From the NCBI GenBank assembly GCA_027365345.1, contig DAHXNO010000196.1, forward strand, positions 1 through 54,508: DNA of 54,508 nucleotides. The letters are read 5' to 3'. The notes under the pieces are model-generated. The model was given only the letters and a program-made list of their open reading frames with translations. It searched no databases and was not told the origin of the DNA. Source of the DNA: Granulicella sp. (lineage in GTDB: Bacteria > Acidobacteriota > Terriglobia > Terriglobales > Acidobacteriaceae). Both the position numbers and the translations under genes were made by a program. How positions within the stretch are numbered: the first letter of the stretch is position 1; each line of letters begins with the position of its first letter. Positions 27,143-36,570 of the stretch are shown in pieces.

Positions 27143-29344
27143 CTACTCTGTCCACCCCGGCCTCTTGTTGCTCACAATCTCCTTGCCGCCGGACCTGGCC
27201 ACCACGTACACCGGCCCCGGCAGCGCTGGGAGCTGGTTGGGAGGGTCCGTCAGCGACTGCCAGAGGAAGATCCGCTGCGCTCCCGGCCACTTGGCCGCCA
27301 TCGAATCGGGCGTCTCGAAGATCGGAGGAGCATCCCTGAAGAAGCTGCCGTACCAAAGATTGGAGCTTCGTCCTTGCAGAATGTGGATAAAGTTGCTGGC
27401 CGGGGCCAGCGGCGTCGCCGCCGTTCCTGCGGGAGCCGTATAGCTTTCCGGGCGCTGCAAATAGAAGGCCAGCGTGCTTCCGCTCTCGTACTCTCCGTGG
27501 ATCACAATCAAATCGTTGGGCTGCACCTGCGCGGCAATCGCCTCGGCTAGCTGCGCAGAGGAGAGCACCGGGGCAAAGGTCTGCAGCCCAAGGTGCGCGG
27601 CCAGCAGAAAGCCAAACGCCCCACCCGCCAAAGCCAGAGTGGCCGCGTGGGGGCGGCAGCGTCGGCGCAGAACAAAGCTGAGCAGCGGCCCCCCCAACAG
27701 GCTCAGCGCGGCCAGCGCCAGCGGCAGCCGGAACAGGCTTAGCGCCGCCAGATCCAGGTCCAGCAGGTGCCCCATGCTCAGCGCGTAGTCAGCAGGGTGC
27801 TGGGTGAGCAGCGTCGCTAGGTCGGCCCCCGGCGCAGGCGGCTTCGCCAGGATAAGGAACATCACGCTGGCCGCGGCAAACAGCGCGCCCAGCGCCACCA
27901 GCACGGCGGTGGCGCGCTGCGCGGCGCGCCGGCTCTCCTCGCTCCGTTGTGTCAGCCAGCCTGCGATCAGTATCCCCAGGGCGGGCAGAGCGGGAAGCAC
28001 GTAATACTCCTGGCGTGTGGAGAAGACAAAAAACAGCAGCACAAAACCTGCCCATACAAGCAGCAACAGAGCCCCACGGCGCTTCAAAGGGAGTTGGTAG
28101 CTGCGCAGTTGGCTGCGGTACGTCACCGCCTGGGGCGACCTGCCAAACCACGGCGCGCACCACGCCGTCGTCTTGAACAAAAAGGCGCTCCAGGGCATCA
28201 GCCAGATCAAGCACAACCCCCAGAAGAGCCACAGCGGCGAGGTGTCGTAGTCGTGCGGAACGCGCAGGTTCAGGTAGCGCAGAACGTGCTCGTTCATAAA
28301 GTAGAACCAGAACCATCCGCGCACGTTGCCGGCGCTCGGCAGGGGGACCGTCCAATGGCCCAGCGAAAATGGAAACTGGTAGTGGAAGTGGAAGCTCAAC
28401 GGTGCGGGATGGCCCTCCGTCGGGTTCGCCAGCCCGGCCAGGATGTGCCACGGAACGGCGATCAGCAGGAAGACCTCCAGACTGGCCCATGGATGCAGCT
28501 CGCGCAGCCGCCGCAGCGCCCCTCCAGCCCCGCGGGTGAGCACCAGATAAACCACCACAATGGCCACCGGGAACACCACGCCGATCAGCCCCTTGCTCAA
28601 GACGTCGAGCGCGCAGGCCGCGGCAAATCCTCCGCAGTAAAGCCGCAGCCGGCCTGCGGGGTGGCTGGCCGGCAGGTACGTGAACCACCTCAGGCGAGGG
28701 TGTACATGGCCCAGAGTCCGAATGTGGCTGGCGCCGGCCTGGGGCACGGCGGGAGCTGCGCACAGCTCCTCCGTGCGCCAGAAGAAGTACATTGCCAGCA
28801 TGGTGAACAGACACACACCGGCGTCCGGAAGATTGATGCGGGTAAACAGGAACAGCCCAAAGCTGGAGAGCACAATCAGCGCTGCATAAAACCCCGCAAG
28901 TGGCCCGGCCTCCGGCCTGTTCTGGGAGCGGAACAGCCGTCTGGCAAACGCCTCAGCCAGCAGCGCCAGGGCCAGCATGCACAGCGACAAGGGAAGCCTC
29001 GCGGCAACCGTCAAGGCCTTTGCGGAGCCTGCGCCGCACCACTGGAACAGCCGCATCGAAGCGGCCATGGACCAGTAAAGCAAAGGAGCCTTCTCCAGGT
29101 AGCGGATGCCGTTGGCGTAGAGCGTCACGTAGCCGTGACGCAGGAGCATCTCTCTCGCCACCTCTGCGTGGACGCTGTCGGCGTCATCCAGCAAGGCCGG
29201 GCGGAATAGCGTAAAGCTGGCGTAAAACAGCGCCCATAGAAACACGATCCCCCATCTCCGGCGCCCCGCATGCGCAGCCTCGCCTGCCGCAGCCGTGCCG
29301 TTCGCTGCTGCGCCGGAGCGCCGGGATGGAGTCGCGTCGGACAC
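27143..29344 (-). CDS. ArnT-like (GT83, GT-C) membrane glycosyltransferase
   Basis: A 733-residue inner-membrane protein with a charged N-terminus and about twelve TMs. The first periplasmic loop carries LLDDADSVHAEVARE, the acidic motif of ArnT/PMT enzymes; YLEKAPLLYW downstream is the ArnT-type signature. Relatives transfer aminoarabinose or hexose from undecaprenyl phosphate to lipid A or other lipids. GTG 29344 is the likely start; TACACT lies 7 bp upstream inside a palindrome, and there is no Shine-Dalgarno. Convergent with the GT21 gene 65 bp away. Confidence 0.8.
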   Translation of the reverse strand: MSDATPSRRSGAAANGTAAAGEAAHAGRRRWGIVFLWALFYASFTLFRPALLDDADSVHAEVAREMLLRHGYVTLYANGIRYLEKAPLLYWSMAASMRLFQWCGAGSAKALTVAARLPLSLCMLALALLAEAFARRLFRSQNRPEAGPLAGFYAALIVLSSFGLFLFTRINLPDAGVCLFTMLAMYFFWRTEELCAAPAVPQAGASHIRTLGHVHPRLRWFTYLPASHPAGRLRLYCGGFAAACALDVLSKGLIGVVFPVAIVVVYLVLTRGAGGALRRLRELHPWASLEVFLLIAVPWHILAGLANPTEGHPAPLSFHFHYQFPFSLGHWTVPLPSAGNVRGWFWFYFMNEHVLRYLNLRVPHDYDTSPLWLFWGLCLIWLMPWSAFLFKTTAWCAPWFGRSPQAVTYRSQLRSYQLPLKRRGALLLLVWAGFVLLFFVFSTRQEYYVLPALPALGILIAGWLTQRSEESRRAAQRATAVLVALGALFAAASVMFLILAKPPAPGADLATLLTQHPADYALSMGHLLDLDLAALSLFRLPLALAALSLLGGPLLSFVLRRRCRPHAATLALAGGAFGFLLAAHLGLQTFAPVLSSAQLAEAIAAQVQPNDLIVIHGEYESGSTLAFYLQRPESYTAPAGTAATPLAPASNFIHILQGRSSNLWYGSFFRDAPPIFETPDSMAAKWPGAQRIFLWQSLTDPPNQLPALPGPVYVVARSGGKEIVSNKRPGWTE

Positions 29345-29357
29345 TGGGACCAGTGTA
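29341..29357 (-). promoter_or_regulatory. -10 box and overlapping palindrome at the ArnT-like start
   Basis: The perfect 7-2-7 palindrome ACACTGG-GA-CCAGTGT (29341-29356) spans the GTG start codon and most of the TACACT -10 box (29357-29352). A protein bound here would block initiation, so it is a candidate operator. Confidence 0.45.
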
Positions 29358-29451
29358 GTGCCTCACAGGAAGATCGAGTCTCATCCCCGCCAGCCGGCGA
29401 CAAAAAGCAGACCCCAGACTCGGTTAGACTGACCACAAAGGACAAAGCGGC

Positions 29452-30633
29452 ATGCCCAAGATGAAGCCCATCCTCACCGCGGAGCGTCATCCTCACGCTC
29501 CAACCCTGGTGCAGTTGGCAGCCGGGGGCCCGCCCGCTGAGATGATCTTTGGCGACTGGTATCCGGCCCTGCGCTCCGCCCGGCTGCGCTCCGGCGGCGC
29601 TGCCTTAGCCATGCTTCTGGGGATTCCCCTGTTGCTCGGCAGGAAGCGAAGCGGAGCCTTGTTCGCCATGCGCGATCTCTGCCCCCATCGCGGAATTCCA
29701 CTCTCCGTGGGCTGGTTTGATGGAGACACGCTGCAGTGCAAGTACCACGGCTGGCGGTTTGAGCCCTGCGGCGGCCGTTGCGAAGAGATCCCTTCTCTCA
29801 CCGAATTCGATTCGCTGGTCCCTCACAAGATCTACGCCAACTCCTTTCCCGTGGTGGAGCGGGACGGTTACGCCTGGGTGTACGTGCCCTCCGCCGGAGC
29901 CGGCCGAACGCCCAGCTCAGAGCCGGGTCAGGATCTCTCTCTCAGCGCTCTGCCGCCCGTGCCGGAGCTGCCAAAGTTCGGCCCTCGCTTTCGCTCCGCC
30001 CACCTCCAGGCGGATCTCCCCTGCAACGTCGATCACGGAATCATCGGTCTCATGGACCCGGCGCATGGACCCTTTGTCCACCGGGCATGGTGGTGGCGTA
30101 GCGCTGAGAGCATCCATCAAAAGACCAAGCGGTTTGAGCCGCTCGAAGACAGCGAACACAACGGCCGCAACGCCGGCTTCCGCATGAGCGCCCACGCTCC
30201 CTCATCGAACAGCACTCCCTACAAGCTGTTGGGCAAGCCTGTCACCACCATCGACTTTCGGCTGCCCAACCGCAGATATGAGACGATTCGCGCGGTCAAT
30301 GCCAAGGGCCGCGAACGCTGGTTTACCTCGCTCACCACCGTAACTCCGGTCACGCCCACCTCCTGCCGCATCGATGTCGTCGCCGCCTGGAACATCGCCT
30401 ACCACCTGCCTCTGGTCACGCCCATCGTTCGCTACTTTGGAGCGAAGTTTGTGGCCCAGGATCAGCAGACCATGGTGGAGCAGGCCCGCGGCCTGCGCTT
30501 CAACCCGGGCCTCATGCTCATCGATGACGCTGACCTGCCGGCCAAGTGGTACTTCGCCTTGAAGCAGCGCCGCCTCTCCGGCGAGGGAGAACATCCCCTC
30601 CAGGGGCCGGTGGACCTGCACTGGAGAAGCTGA
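29452..30633 (+). CDS. Rieske non-heme iron oxygenase, alpha-subunit type
   Basis: A 393-residue protein. The Rieske [2Fe-2S] site is C77/H79 (LCPHRG) and C96/H99 (CKYHGW). The mononuclear-iron facial triad is marked by DPAHGPFVH, which fits DxxHxxxxH (H205, H210), with a third acidic ligand expected in the C-terminal half. Family members hydroxylate or demethylate aromatic rings, sterols or related lipids with electrons from a separate reductase, which is not encoded nearby. ATG 29452 has AAGGA 9-10 bp upstream. The location between envelope-lipid enzymes hints at a lipid substrate, but this is only context. Confidence 0.85.
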   Translation: MPKMKPILTAERHPHAPTLVQLAAGGPPAEMIFGDWYPALRSARLRSGGAALAMLLGIPLLLGRKRSGALFAMRDLCPHRGIPLSVGWFDGDTLQCKYHGWRFEPCGGRCEEIPSLTEFDSLVPHKIYANSFPVVERDGYAWVYVPSAGAGRTPSSEPGQDLSLSALPPVPELPKFGPRFRSAHLQADLPCNVDHGIIGLMDPAHGPFVHRAWWWRSAESIHQKTKRFEPLEDSEHNGRNAGFRMSAHAPSSNSTPYKLLGKPVTTIDFRLPNRRYETIRAVNAKGRERWFTSLTTVTPVTPTSCRIDVVAAWNIAYHLPLVTPIVRYFGAKFVAQDQQTMVEQARGLRFNPGLMLIDDADLPAKWYFALKQRRLSGEGEHPLQGPVDLHWRS

Positions 30634-30655
30634 AGTCACGCATCGCCAGAAGATC

Positions 30656-30661
30656 TAAACT
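30656..30661 (+). promoter_or_regulatory. -10 box TAAACT of the CDF gene
   Basis: TAAACT ends 6 bp before ATG 30668; no Shine-Dalgarno. A leaderless transcript separate from the Rieske gene is predicted. Confidence 0.55.
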
Positions 30662-30667
30662 ACCAGC

Positions 30668-31636
30668 ATGTCCGTGACGCACAACTCCAACACCCGGATG
30701 CAGCAGATTCTCAAGGGATCGCTCCTGCTCACCGCCCTCTATGTTGCGGCCACGTTGTTCTTTGGCCTGCGGGCCCACTCCCTGGCCCTGATCTCTGAGG
30801 CTGTTCATAACGTCTCGGACGCCTTGGCGTTGGGGCTGAGCTTCGTCGCCGTCTGGCTGCAGATGCGCCCGGCCACCGATCAGCGGACCTTCGGCTATCA
30901 GCGCGCCGGCGTGTTGGCTGGCTTTGTCAACGCCCTGATGCTGATCCTGCTTTCGCTCTGGATCGCCGTTGAGGCTGCGCGCAGGTTCTTCCACCCGGTC
31001 ATGGTGCAGGCCCACATGATGACCGCCGTGGCCGCTGCCGGCGTTCTCATGAACGGGCTCATCGCGGCCCTGCTCTGGAAGTTTTCTGAGGACGTCAACA
31101 TCCGCAGCGTCTTCCTCCACATGCTGGGTGACACCATCTCCACCGCGGCGGTTATCGGCGGCGGGTTCGCCATCGCTCTCACCGGGATAGAGTGGATCGA
31201 TCCGCTCCTCAGCCTGCTCATCGCGCTCATGATCCTTTGGAGCAGCGCGAGCATCGTTCGAGAAACCCTCCAGATTCTGCTCGAAGGAACTCCGCGCAGC
31301 GTGGACCTGGCCCGCATCCGCAACGCCGTGCAGCAGATTCAGGGCGTGGTCAATGTGCATGACCTGCACGTCTGGAGCCTCACCTCGCAGAGCCATGCCA
31401 TGGCCTGCCACGTCCAGGTCGAGCAGATGCACCTGGCCCAGTCCGAGCAGGTGTTGGAGCGGATCAACCATCAGATCCGGGACCAATTCGGCATTCACCA
31501 CATCACCATTCAGATGGAGGTCTCCGCCTGCCAGACCGTGGACGGTTGCAGCTCTCCACCGGAGGTCGTGGAGGTGGACGGGCATTCCCATCATCACCAC
31601 GGGCCCGGCGGGCACAATCACGCGCCTGCGCATTAG
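30668..31636 (+). CDS. Cation diffusion facilitator (CzcD/ZitB-like metal exporter)
   Basis: A 322-residue inner-membrane antiporter with six TMs and a C-terminal ferredoxin-like domain. The Zn-site residues are present as HxxxD in TM2 (H47, D51; SEAVHNVSDA) and HxxxD in TM5 (H151, D155; FLHMLGDTI), the pattern linked to Zn2+/Cd2+ selectivity. The last 30 residues are His-rich (GHSHHHHGPGGHNH), unlike many homologues where the His stretch is N-terminal or in the IL2 loop. It exports divalent cations from the cytosol using the proton gradient. Confidence 0.92.
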   Translation: MSVTHNSNTRMQQILKGSLLLTALYVAATLFFGLRAHSLALISEAVHNVSDALALGLSFVAVWLQMRPATDQRTFGYQRAGVLAGFVNALMLILLSLWIAVEAARRFFHPVMVQAHMMTAVAAAGVLMNGLIAALLWKFSEDVNIRSVFLHMLGDTISTAAVIGGGFAIALTGIEWIDPLLSLLIALMILWSSASIVRETLQILLEGTPRSVDLARIRNAVQQIQGVVNVHDLHVWSLTSQSHAMACHVQVEQMHLAQSEQVLERINHQIRDQFGIHHITIQMEVSACQTVDGCSSPPEVVEVDGHSHHHHGPGGHNHAPAH

Positions 31637-31686
31637 CCGCACCCCGCCCGGGAGGGTCTGCGCAGACCGCCTGGGGCAGTCGATGC

Positions 31687-31692
31687 TAGGCT
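31687..31692 (+). promoter_or_regulatory. -10 box TAGGCT of the YedK-like gene
   Basis: TAGGCT ends 6 bp before ATG 31699; no ribosome-binding site is visible. A leaderless transcript is predicted. Confidence 0.5.
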
Positions 31693-31698
31693 GAAAGC

Positions 31699-32466
31699 AT
31701 GTGTGGACGTTACTTTCGCAGCTCCGAAAAACAGCAGATTGCGGAGCGGTTTCGCGCCGCCAAAGTCTTTGAGGATCCGCTCGTAGCCGACTACAACATT
31801 GCTCCCACTACCTTTCAACCCGTCATTCGGCTGGAGAAGGATTCCGGCGAACGTGAGATGGTGCTGCTCCGCTGGGGCATGATTCCCTTCTTTGCCTCCA
31901 GTCTCAAGGAGTTCAAATCCATCTCCACCTTCAATGCGCGGGCCGATGCGCTCACCCGGTCCGCCACCTGGAAAGAGTCCTTCAAACGCCGCCGCTGCTT
32001 GATTCCAGCCGACGGCTTCTATGAATGGTCAGAGCCGCTTGCGCCGTCCGGCCCAACCCGTGGCGACTCCGCCTCCCAGCCGCCATCGCGCCTGCGCTCA
32101 TCCAAATCCAAAACGGCGCGGCAACCCTATGCCATCACCCTGCGCGATGGCGCCATGATGGCCATCGCCGGGCTTTGGGATGCGTGGAAGGAGCCCAAGC
32201 GATCTCCGCAGGAGGTCGATCGCTGGCTGCAGAGCTTCGCTCTGGTCACCACGGAGGCCAACCCGGCCATGGCGGCTATCCACACCCGGATGCCGCTCCT
32301 CTTGCGCGAGCAGGACTGGGAGCAGTGGCTGGACCGGGATGAGTCCAGGCTGGCGCCTTCGCACCTGCTGCGCCCCTGGGCCTCGGAGGATCTCCGCATC
32401 GAGCCCTGCAGCTCCGCATTGGGCAACGTGCGCAACCACGGCCCTGAACTGCTGGTGGCCAAGTAG
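31699..32466 (+). CDS. yedK: YedK/HMCES-type SRAP protein (abasic-site DNA crosslinker)
   Basis: A 255-residue SRAP-domain protein. Cys2 becomes the N-terminal residue after methionine removal (MCGRY) and forms a thiazolidine link with abasic sites in single-stranded DNA. The other active-site residues are visible: the Asn in TFNARAD, the Glu in DGFYEW and the His in AIHTRMP. A Ser/Pro/Arg-rich insert of about 25 residues follows the EW motif. It protects replication forks from breakage at abasic sites and often accompanies SOS genes, but none lies here. Confidence 0.93.
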   Translation: MCGRYFRSSEKQQIAERFRAAKVFEDPLVADYNIAPTTFQPVIRLEKDSGEREMVLLRWGMIPFFASSLKEFKSISTFNARADALTRSATWKESFKRRRCLIPADGFYEWSEPLAPSGPTRGDSASQPPSRLRSSKSKTARQPYAITLRDGAMMAIAGLWDAWKEPKRSPQEVDRWLQSFALVTTEANPAMAAIHTRMPLLLREQDWEQWLDRDESRLAPSHLLRPWASEDLRIEPCSSALGNVRNHGPELLVAK

Positions 32467-32510
32467 CGTCTCTTTCCTATGGCCGGGCGCCTCGATCGGA
32501 ATCGGCGCGC

Positions 32511-33773
32511 CTACTCATACTTCAGGGTGATCACTGGGTCCAGAACCGCTGCGCGGTTGGCCGGCAAGGTGCCGAAGATCACGCCCACCATCACGGAGGT
32601 GGCCAGGGAGATCACCGCCGCCCAGTAGCTCACCGGGATCGCAAACGGTGTAAACAGCCCAACGCTGATGGGGACCGCGATGCCGATGATGGTGCCGATC
32701 AGGCCTCCCGAGAGCGAAAGAAAGACCGCTTCGGTCAGGAACTGAAGCCGGATCTCGCGGCTGGTGGCGCCCATGGCCTTGCGGATGCCAATCTCTTTGA
32801 TCCGCGCCTGTACGTTGGCCAGCATGGAGTTCATAATGCCCACGCCGGAGACGATTAGGGTAATCGCAGAGGCCAGGATGAGCACTGCCGTCAGCATATT
32901 GGCAATGCCCCGCATGGTGTTCAGAACGTCAGTCAGGGTCTGCGCGGTGTACTCGCTGGTGGGGCGATGGCGGCTGGCGATCAGGGCGATGATGCGCTTG
33001 GCCGCCGGCTCCACGTCCTGGCGGTCTTCCATGCTGAAGAAGATCTCCTTCAGATCATTGCTGCCGGTGAAGTACCTCGCCACCTGGTAGGGCACCAGAA
33101 AGGTGTGGTTGCTGATCTCAGACTGGCCGAAGGTGTCGATGCTCTCCACAAAGACCCCGATGATGACGAACGGGATCCCGTGGATGGAGATGGTGTGGCC
33201 AATGGAGTCCTGATAGCTTCCATACAGTTCAATGGCCATGGGGCCGACGACATCGGCAACCTTGGCGTGGTTGCGTGCGTCCTCCTCATCGAAGAACCGT
33301 CCGGCCTTGATCTTCAGCCCGCGGATATCCTTGTACTCCGGGCTTACCCCCAGCAGCATCGCATCGCGGCTCACTCCGTTGCCCACCGCAATGCGGTCGT
33401 GAAACTCCAGCATGGGAGAGCTGTAGCGAATCCCCGGGATCTGCTGATCTACCGCCTCCATGTCCTGGATGGTCATATAGTCCGGGGTAGAGATGTTATT
33501 GGGGCCCATCACCACGCCGCCCGTGTACTGCATCTCCACCTTATTGGGACCGAGCGAGGAGATGGTGTCCAGGGCATACTGCTTGCCCGTCAGGCCCACG
33601 GTAGCCACCAGCACGATTGAGGCCGAACCAATCACCATGCCCAGCATGGTCAGCAGAAAGCGTGCTTTGCTGGCTTGAAAACTGTCATACGCCAGATTGA
33701 CCGTCTCGCGGAGAGAGACCGTCGACCGCGCGCTGCGCAGCGTATGTTCGAAGTTTTCTCCTACGATCGGCAT
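32511..33773 (-). CDS. MacB/FtsX-type ABC transporter permease
   Basis: A 420-residue permease with an N-terminal amphipathic stretch and TM (ARFLLTMLGMVIGSASIV), a periplasmic domain (about residues 70-290) and three C-terminal TMs, with ARIKEIGIRKAMGA in the coupling loop. It is more distant from the two permeases at 23-26 kb than they are from each other. No ATPase gene adjoins it. ATG 33773 lacks a clear ribosome-binding site. It lies downstream of a Ser/Thr kinase on the same strand, 111 bp apart. Confidence 0.82.
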   Translation of the reverse strand: MPIVGENFEHTLRSARSTVSLRETVNLAYDSFQASKARFLLTMLGMVIGSASIVLVATVGLTGKQYALDTISSLGPNKVEMQYTGGVVMGPNNISTPDYMTIQDMEAVDQQIPGIRYSSPMLEFHDRIAVGNGVSRDAMLLGVSPEYKDIRGLKIKAGRFFDEEDARNHAKVADVVGPMAIELYGSYQDSIGHTISIHGIPFVIIGVFVESIDTFGQSEISNHTFLVPYQVARYFTGSNDLKEIFFSMEDRQDVEPAAKRIIALIASRHRPTSEYTAQTLTDVLNTMRGIANMLTAVLILASAITLIVSGVGIMNSMLANVQARIKEIGIRKAMGATSREIRLQFLTEAVFLSLSGGLIGTIIGIAVPISVGLFTPFAIPVSYWAAVISLATSVMVGVIFGTLPANRAAVLDPVITLKYE

Positions 33774-33884
33774 AGTTTGAGCGGGGACAAGCGGAAAGAA
33801 TCAACCGCAAGCAGTTCAAAGTTCAGTATCGCAGGCCGGCGGCATTGCGGCCAGCCTGCGCCAGATCTCTCAACCTTTGGATGC

Positions 33885-36464
33885 TCACGGGTCTGCCGTG
33901 GTTCCCAGCCCCCCGGTCCTGCGCTGCTCTTTTCGCTGCGCCTGTCCTAACAGTTCCAGCGTTGTGGCAATCGCCGGTTGCTCGTTGGGAGCTTTGCTGC
34001 GGAGCTCTTCCAAAGCCTTGCCCAGCGTGGCCGCCGCGCCGTCATCTGCATGCTCCGCCAGTTCCAGCCGTCCTACCTCAATCAGCACCGCCGCCGCTGG
34101 AGGACTATCCTCGCCATCGGTCTTTTGCGCGATGGCAAGCGCTTGTTGTAACAGTGGCCGCGCTTCATTGAATCGGCCTTCTTTCACCAGCAGCCGCCCA
34201 AGGTTCCTCATCACCGCTGCGCTTGGCGCACTATCCTCGCCAAACAGCTTCTTCCGCAGCGCCAGTGACCGCCTGTAAAACATCTCCGCCTTGGCCAGCT
34301 CCCCCGTCCTTTCATAAAGCTCGCCCAGAAGCTCGTCATCGCTTGCCACATAACGATGGGAGGGCCCCACGGATTTCAAATGGTTCTGTAGAGCCGCCAG
34401 CAGATACGTCTCAGCGTCAGCTAACTTGCCCTTGTCGAGCAACACGGTTCCTAAACCGTCCTGACTCAGTCCTACCAGCGGATGCGTGGGGCCGAAGACG
34501 TGAGTGCGCATAGCCAGACCCGCACGCAGCATGGCCTCGGCCTGGGCGTAACGCCCCTCCCGATCGAGCAGTAACCCATATCGGTTCAGCACATCGCTGG
34601 TGTCCGACTCATGGGAGGGATCTCTCTCCAAAATGGTTAACTCGCGGCGATAGAGAGCTTCGGCCTCCTGATCCTTGTACTCCGCAGCTTGCAATTCGGC
34701 CAGGCTATTGATGGCGGCAAACAGGTTCGGAGTATCCGGCCCATCGATCTTCTCCCACACAGCGATCGTCTGCCGATTCACCCTCTTGGCTTCCGTAGCA
34801 TCGCCGGCCATGTTCAGCATAAAGCCCAACGTATCCAGCGCATGGGCCGTAGCCTCGCTATACGGGCCGGAGACTGACGTTGAGATCGCCACAGCCTCTC
34901 GTGCCTCGGCTATGCCCCGCGGGAAATCTCCACGCCGGGTCGCAGCCTCGGAATCCTGCACCAGGCAATCAGCGTATTTGGCCGTATGCTCTTCGTGCAG
35001 CCGCTGGTAAAGGGCCAAGGCTTGCATCAGCAACGTATCAGCCCGGTCATACCGCCCCAGGCTGGAGTACGTCTGCCCAAAGGTCGTCAACAGGTCTGCC
35101 TTGGCCTCTGGCTCGGATCCCAGCGACGTCTCCACGCTGGTCACGCCATGGTCGAGCAACTGCTGCACTGTCGGAGGCGAACCCTGATTGTTGTCCGGGT
35201 TCGCCGAGGAAAACACCGTCTGCAAGAAAGCGGAGACCATGTCGGCTCGGCGAAGTTCGGCCTGCGCCTCGTCGCGCTGCCGCCTCAGAATCATCGTCGA
35301 GACAAGCAACAAAAGAACAATCGCTCCACCGGAGCCCGCCGCCAGCTTATGCCGCAGTACAAACTTTCTTGCGCGGTAGATCCGCGAAGCGGCCCGGGCA
35401 TTCACCGGAAAGCCGCGCAGGTAGCGCTCCAGATCATCGGCCACTTCACCCGCGGAGGGGTAACGGAGCCCTGGCTCCTTCTCCAGCGCGTGCAGAATCA
35501 CCTGGTCCAGATCCCGATTCACATTCGGCCTTTGCGGCGGCGTCTCGCAGATCATGCGCTCCAGTTCGCCCACGCTGAACTTTGATCCTTTGGCCGGCTG
35601 GAACAGCTTGCGGCCGGCCAGCAGGCTGTAGAGCAGCACGCCAATCTGATACACATCGGTCGCTGTGGTAATCGCCTCCCCGCGCACCTGCTCCGGGCTG
35701 GCATACTTCGGGGTCATCAGCCGCGCGGCATCCACCGTCAGGCTGCTGCTCATCCCGGCTACCGCCGGATCAAGTGCTTTGGCAATCCCAAAGTCCAGCA
35801 GCTTTGGCGTACCGTCGGCAATCACGTAGATGTTTTCCGGCTTAAGGTCGCGATGCACCACCAGGTGTTTGTGGGCATAGTCCACCGCTCGCGCCACCTG
35901 CACCATCAGCACAATCTTCTGGCGCGTATCCAGGCCTGCTGTCGTGCAGTAGACGTCAATGGGCTTGCCGTCGACAAACTCCATCACCACATAAGGAACG
36001 CCGTCCGCCGTGGCGCCTCCATCCAGCAGGCGGGCGATGTTGGGATGGCTCAGACTTGCCAGGATCTGCCGTTCGCCTAAGAACCGCTGCCTCAGCTCCG
36101 GCGACAAGCCTCCCGCCGCGGCCACCTTGATGGCCACCTCCTTGCGGTACTGGTCGTCATCGCGAACGGCTCGATAGACCACGCCCATGCCGCCCCGCCC
36201 GATCACCTCCAGAATCCGATAGGGGCCAACATGCTCCCCGATCCTGGGCAGGCCCACGCGTCTCTGGGCCCCGCCTCCAACCTCCGGGTCAAGGGTAGCG
36301 CTCATCTCAACCTGCAACAGAGCCTCTATCTTCGTCCGCAGAGCAGGCGTTTCGGCGCAGGCCGTATCCAGAAACTGCGCCCGCAGCTCAGGTTGCAGGC
36401 TGACAGCCGCCTCAAAGATCTGCTGGACCTTCAGCCATTCGTCGGATGTCAACTCGGTAAGCAT
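33885..36464 (-). CDS. Transmembrane Ser/Thr protein kinase with C-terminal TPR region
   Basis: An 859-residue Hanks-type kinase. Residues about 80-345 form the kinase domain: glycine loop IGRGGMGVVY, lysine in VAIKV, catalytic loop VHRDLKPEN and DFGIAKA. A single TM is at about 370-393 (AIVLLLLVSTMIL). The outer part (about 400-840) consists of tetratricopeptide-type repeats such as LGRYDRADTLLMQALALYQRLH. An N-terminal 75-residue helical segment (DEWLKVQQIFEAA) is typical of acidobacterial members. It probably senses an extracytoplasmic ligand or partner through the repeats. Substrates are unknown. Confidence 0.9.
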   Translation of the reverse strand: MLTELTSDEWLKVQQIFEAAVSLQPELRAQFLDTACAETPALRTKIEALLQVEMSATLDPEVGGGAQRRVGLPRIGEHVGPYRILEVIGRGGMGVVYRAVRDDDQYRKEVAIKVAAAGGLSPELRQRFLGERQILASLSHPNIARLLDGGATADGVPYVVMEFVDGKPIDVYCTTAGLDTRQKIVLMVQVARAVDYAHKHLVVHRDLKPENIYVIADGTPKLLDFGIAKALDPAVAGMSSSLTVDAARLMTPKYASPEQVRGEAITTATDVYQIGVLLYSLLAGRKLFQPAKGSKFSVGELERMICETPPQRPNVNRDLDQVILHALEKEPGLRYPSAGEVADDLERYLRGFPVNARAASRIYRARKFVLRHKLAAGSGGAIVLLLLVSTMILRRQRDEAQAELRRADMVSAFLQTVFSSANPDNNQGSPPTVQQLLDHGVTSVETSLGSEPEAKADLLTTFGQTYSSLGRYDRADTLLMQALALYQRLHEEHTAKYADCLVQDSEAATRRGDFPRGIAEAREAVAISTSVSGPYSEATAHALDTLGFMLNMAGDATEAKRVNRQTIAVWEKIDGPDTPNLFAAINSLAELQAAEYKDQEAEALYRRELTILERDPSHESDTSDVLNRYGLLLDREGRYAQAEAMLRAGLAMRTHVFGPTHPLVGLSQDGLGTVLLDKGKLADAETYLLAALQNHLKSVGPSHRYVASDDELLGELYERTGELAKAEMFYRRSLALRKKLFGEDSAPSAAVMRNLGRLLVKEGRFNEARPLLQQALAIAQKTDGEDSPPAAAVLIEVGRLELAEHADDGAAATLGKALEELRSKAPNEQPAIATTLELLGQAQRKEQRRTGGLGTTADP

Positions 36465-36570
36465 GTCGGGTGAAAAGCTTCCTCGGGCAGAAGAGAGCAG
36501 GACCTGCCAGCCATGCTAACCCCTCAATGCGCTGAACCTATTCGCGCGAAATGTGCATGATGGTTTTTCC

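Noticed and set aside
27947-29209. A 420-codon plus-strand frame opposite the ArnT-like gene
   Set aside because: Same reasoning: Gln/Arg/His-rich translation, no motif, antisense to a membrane protein gene.
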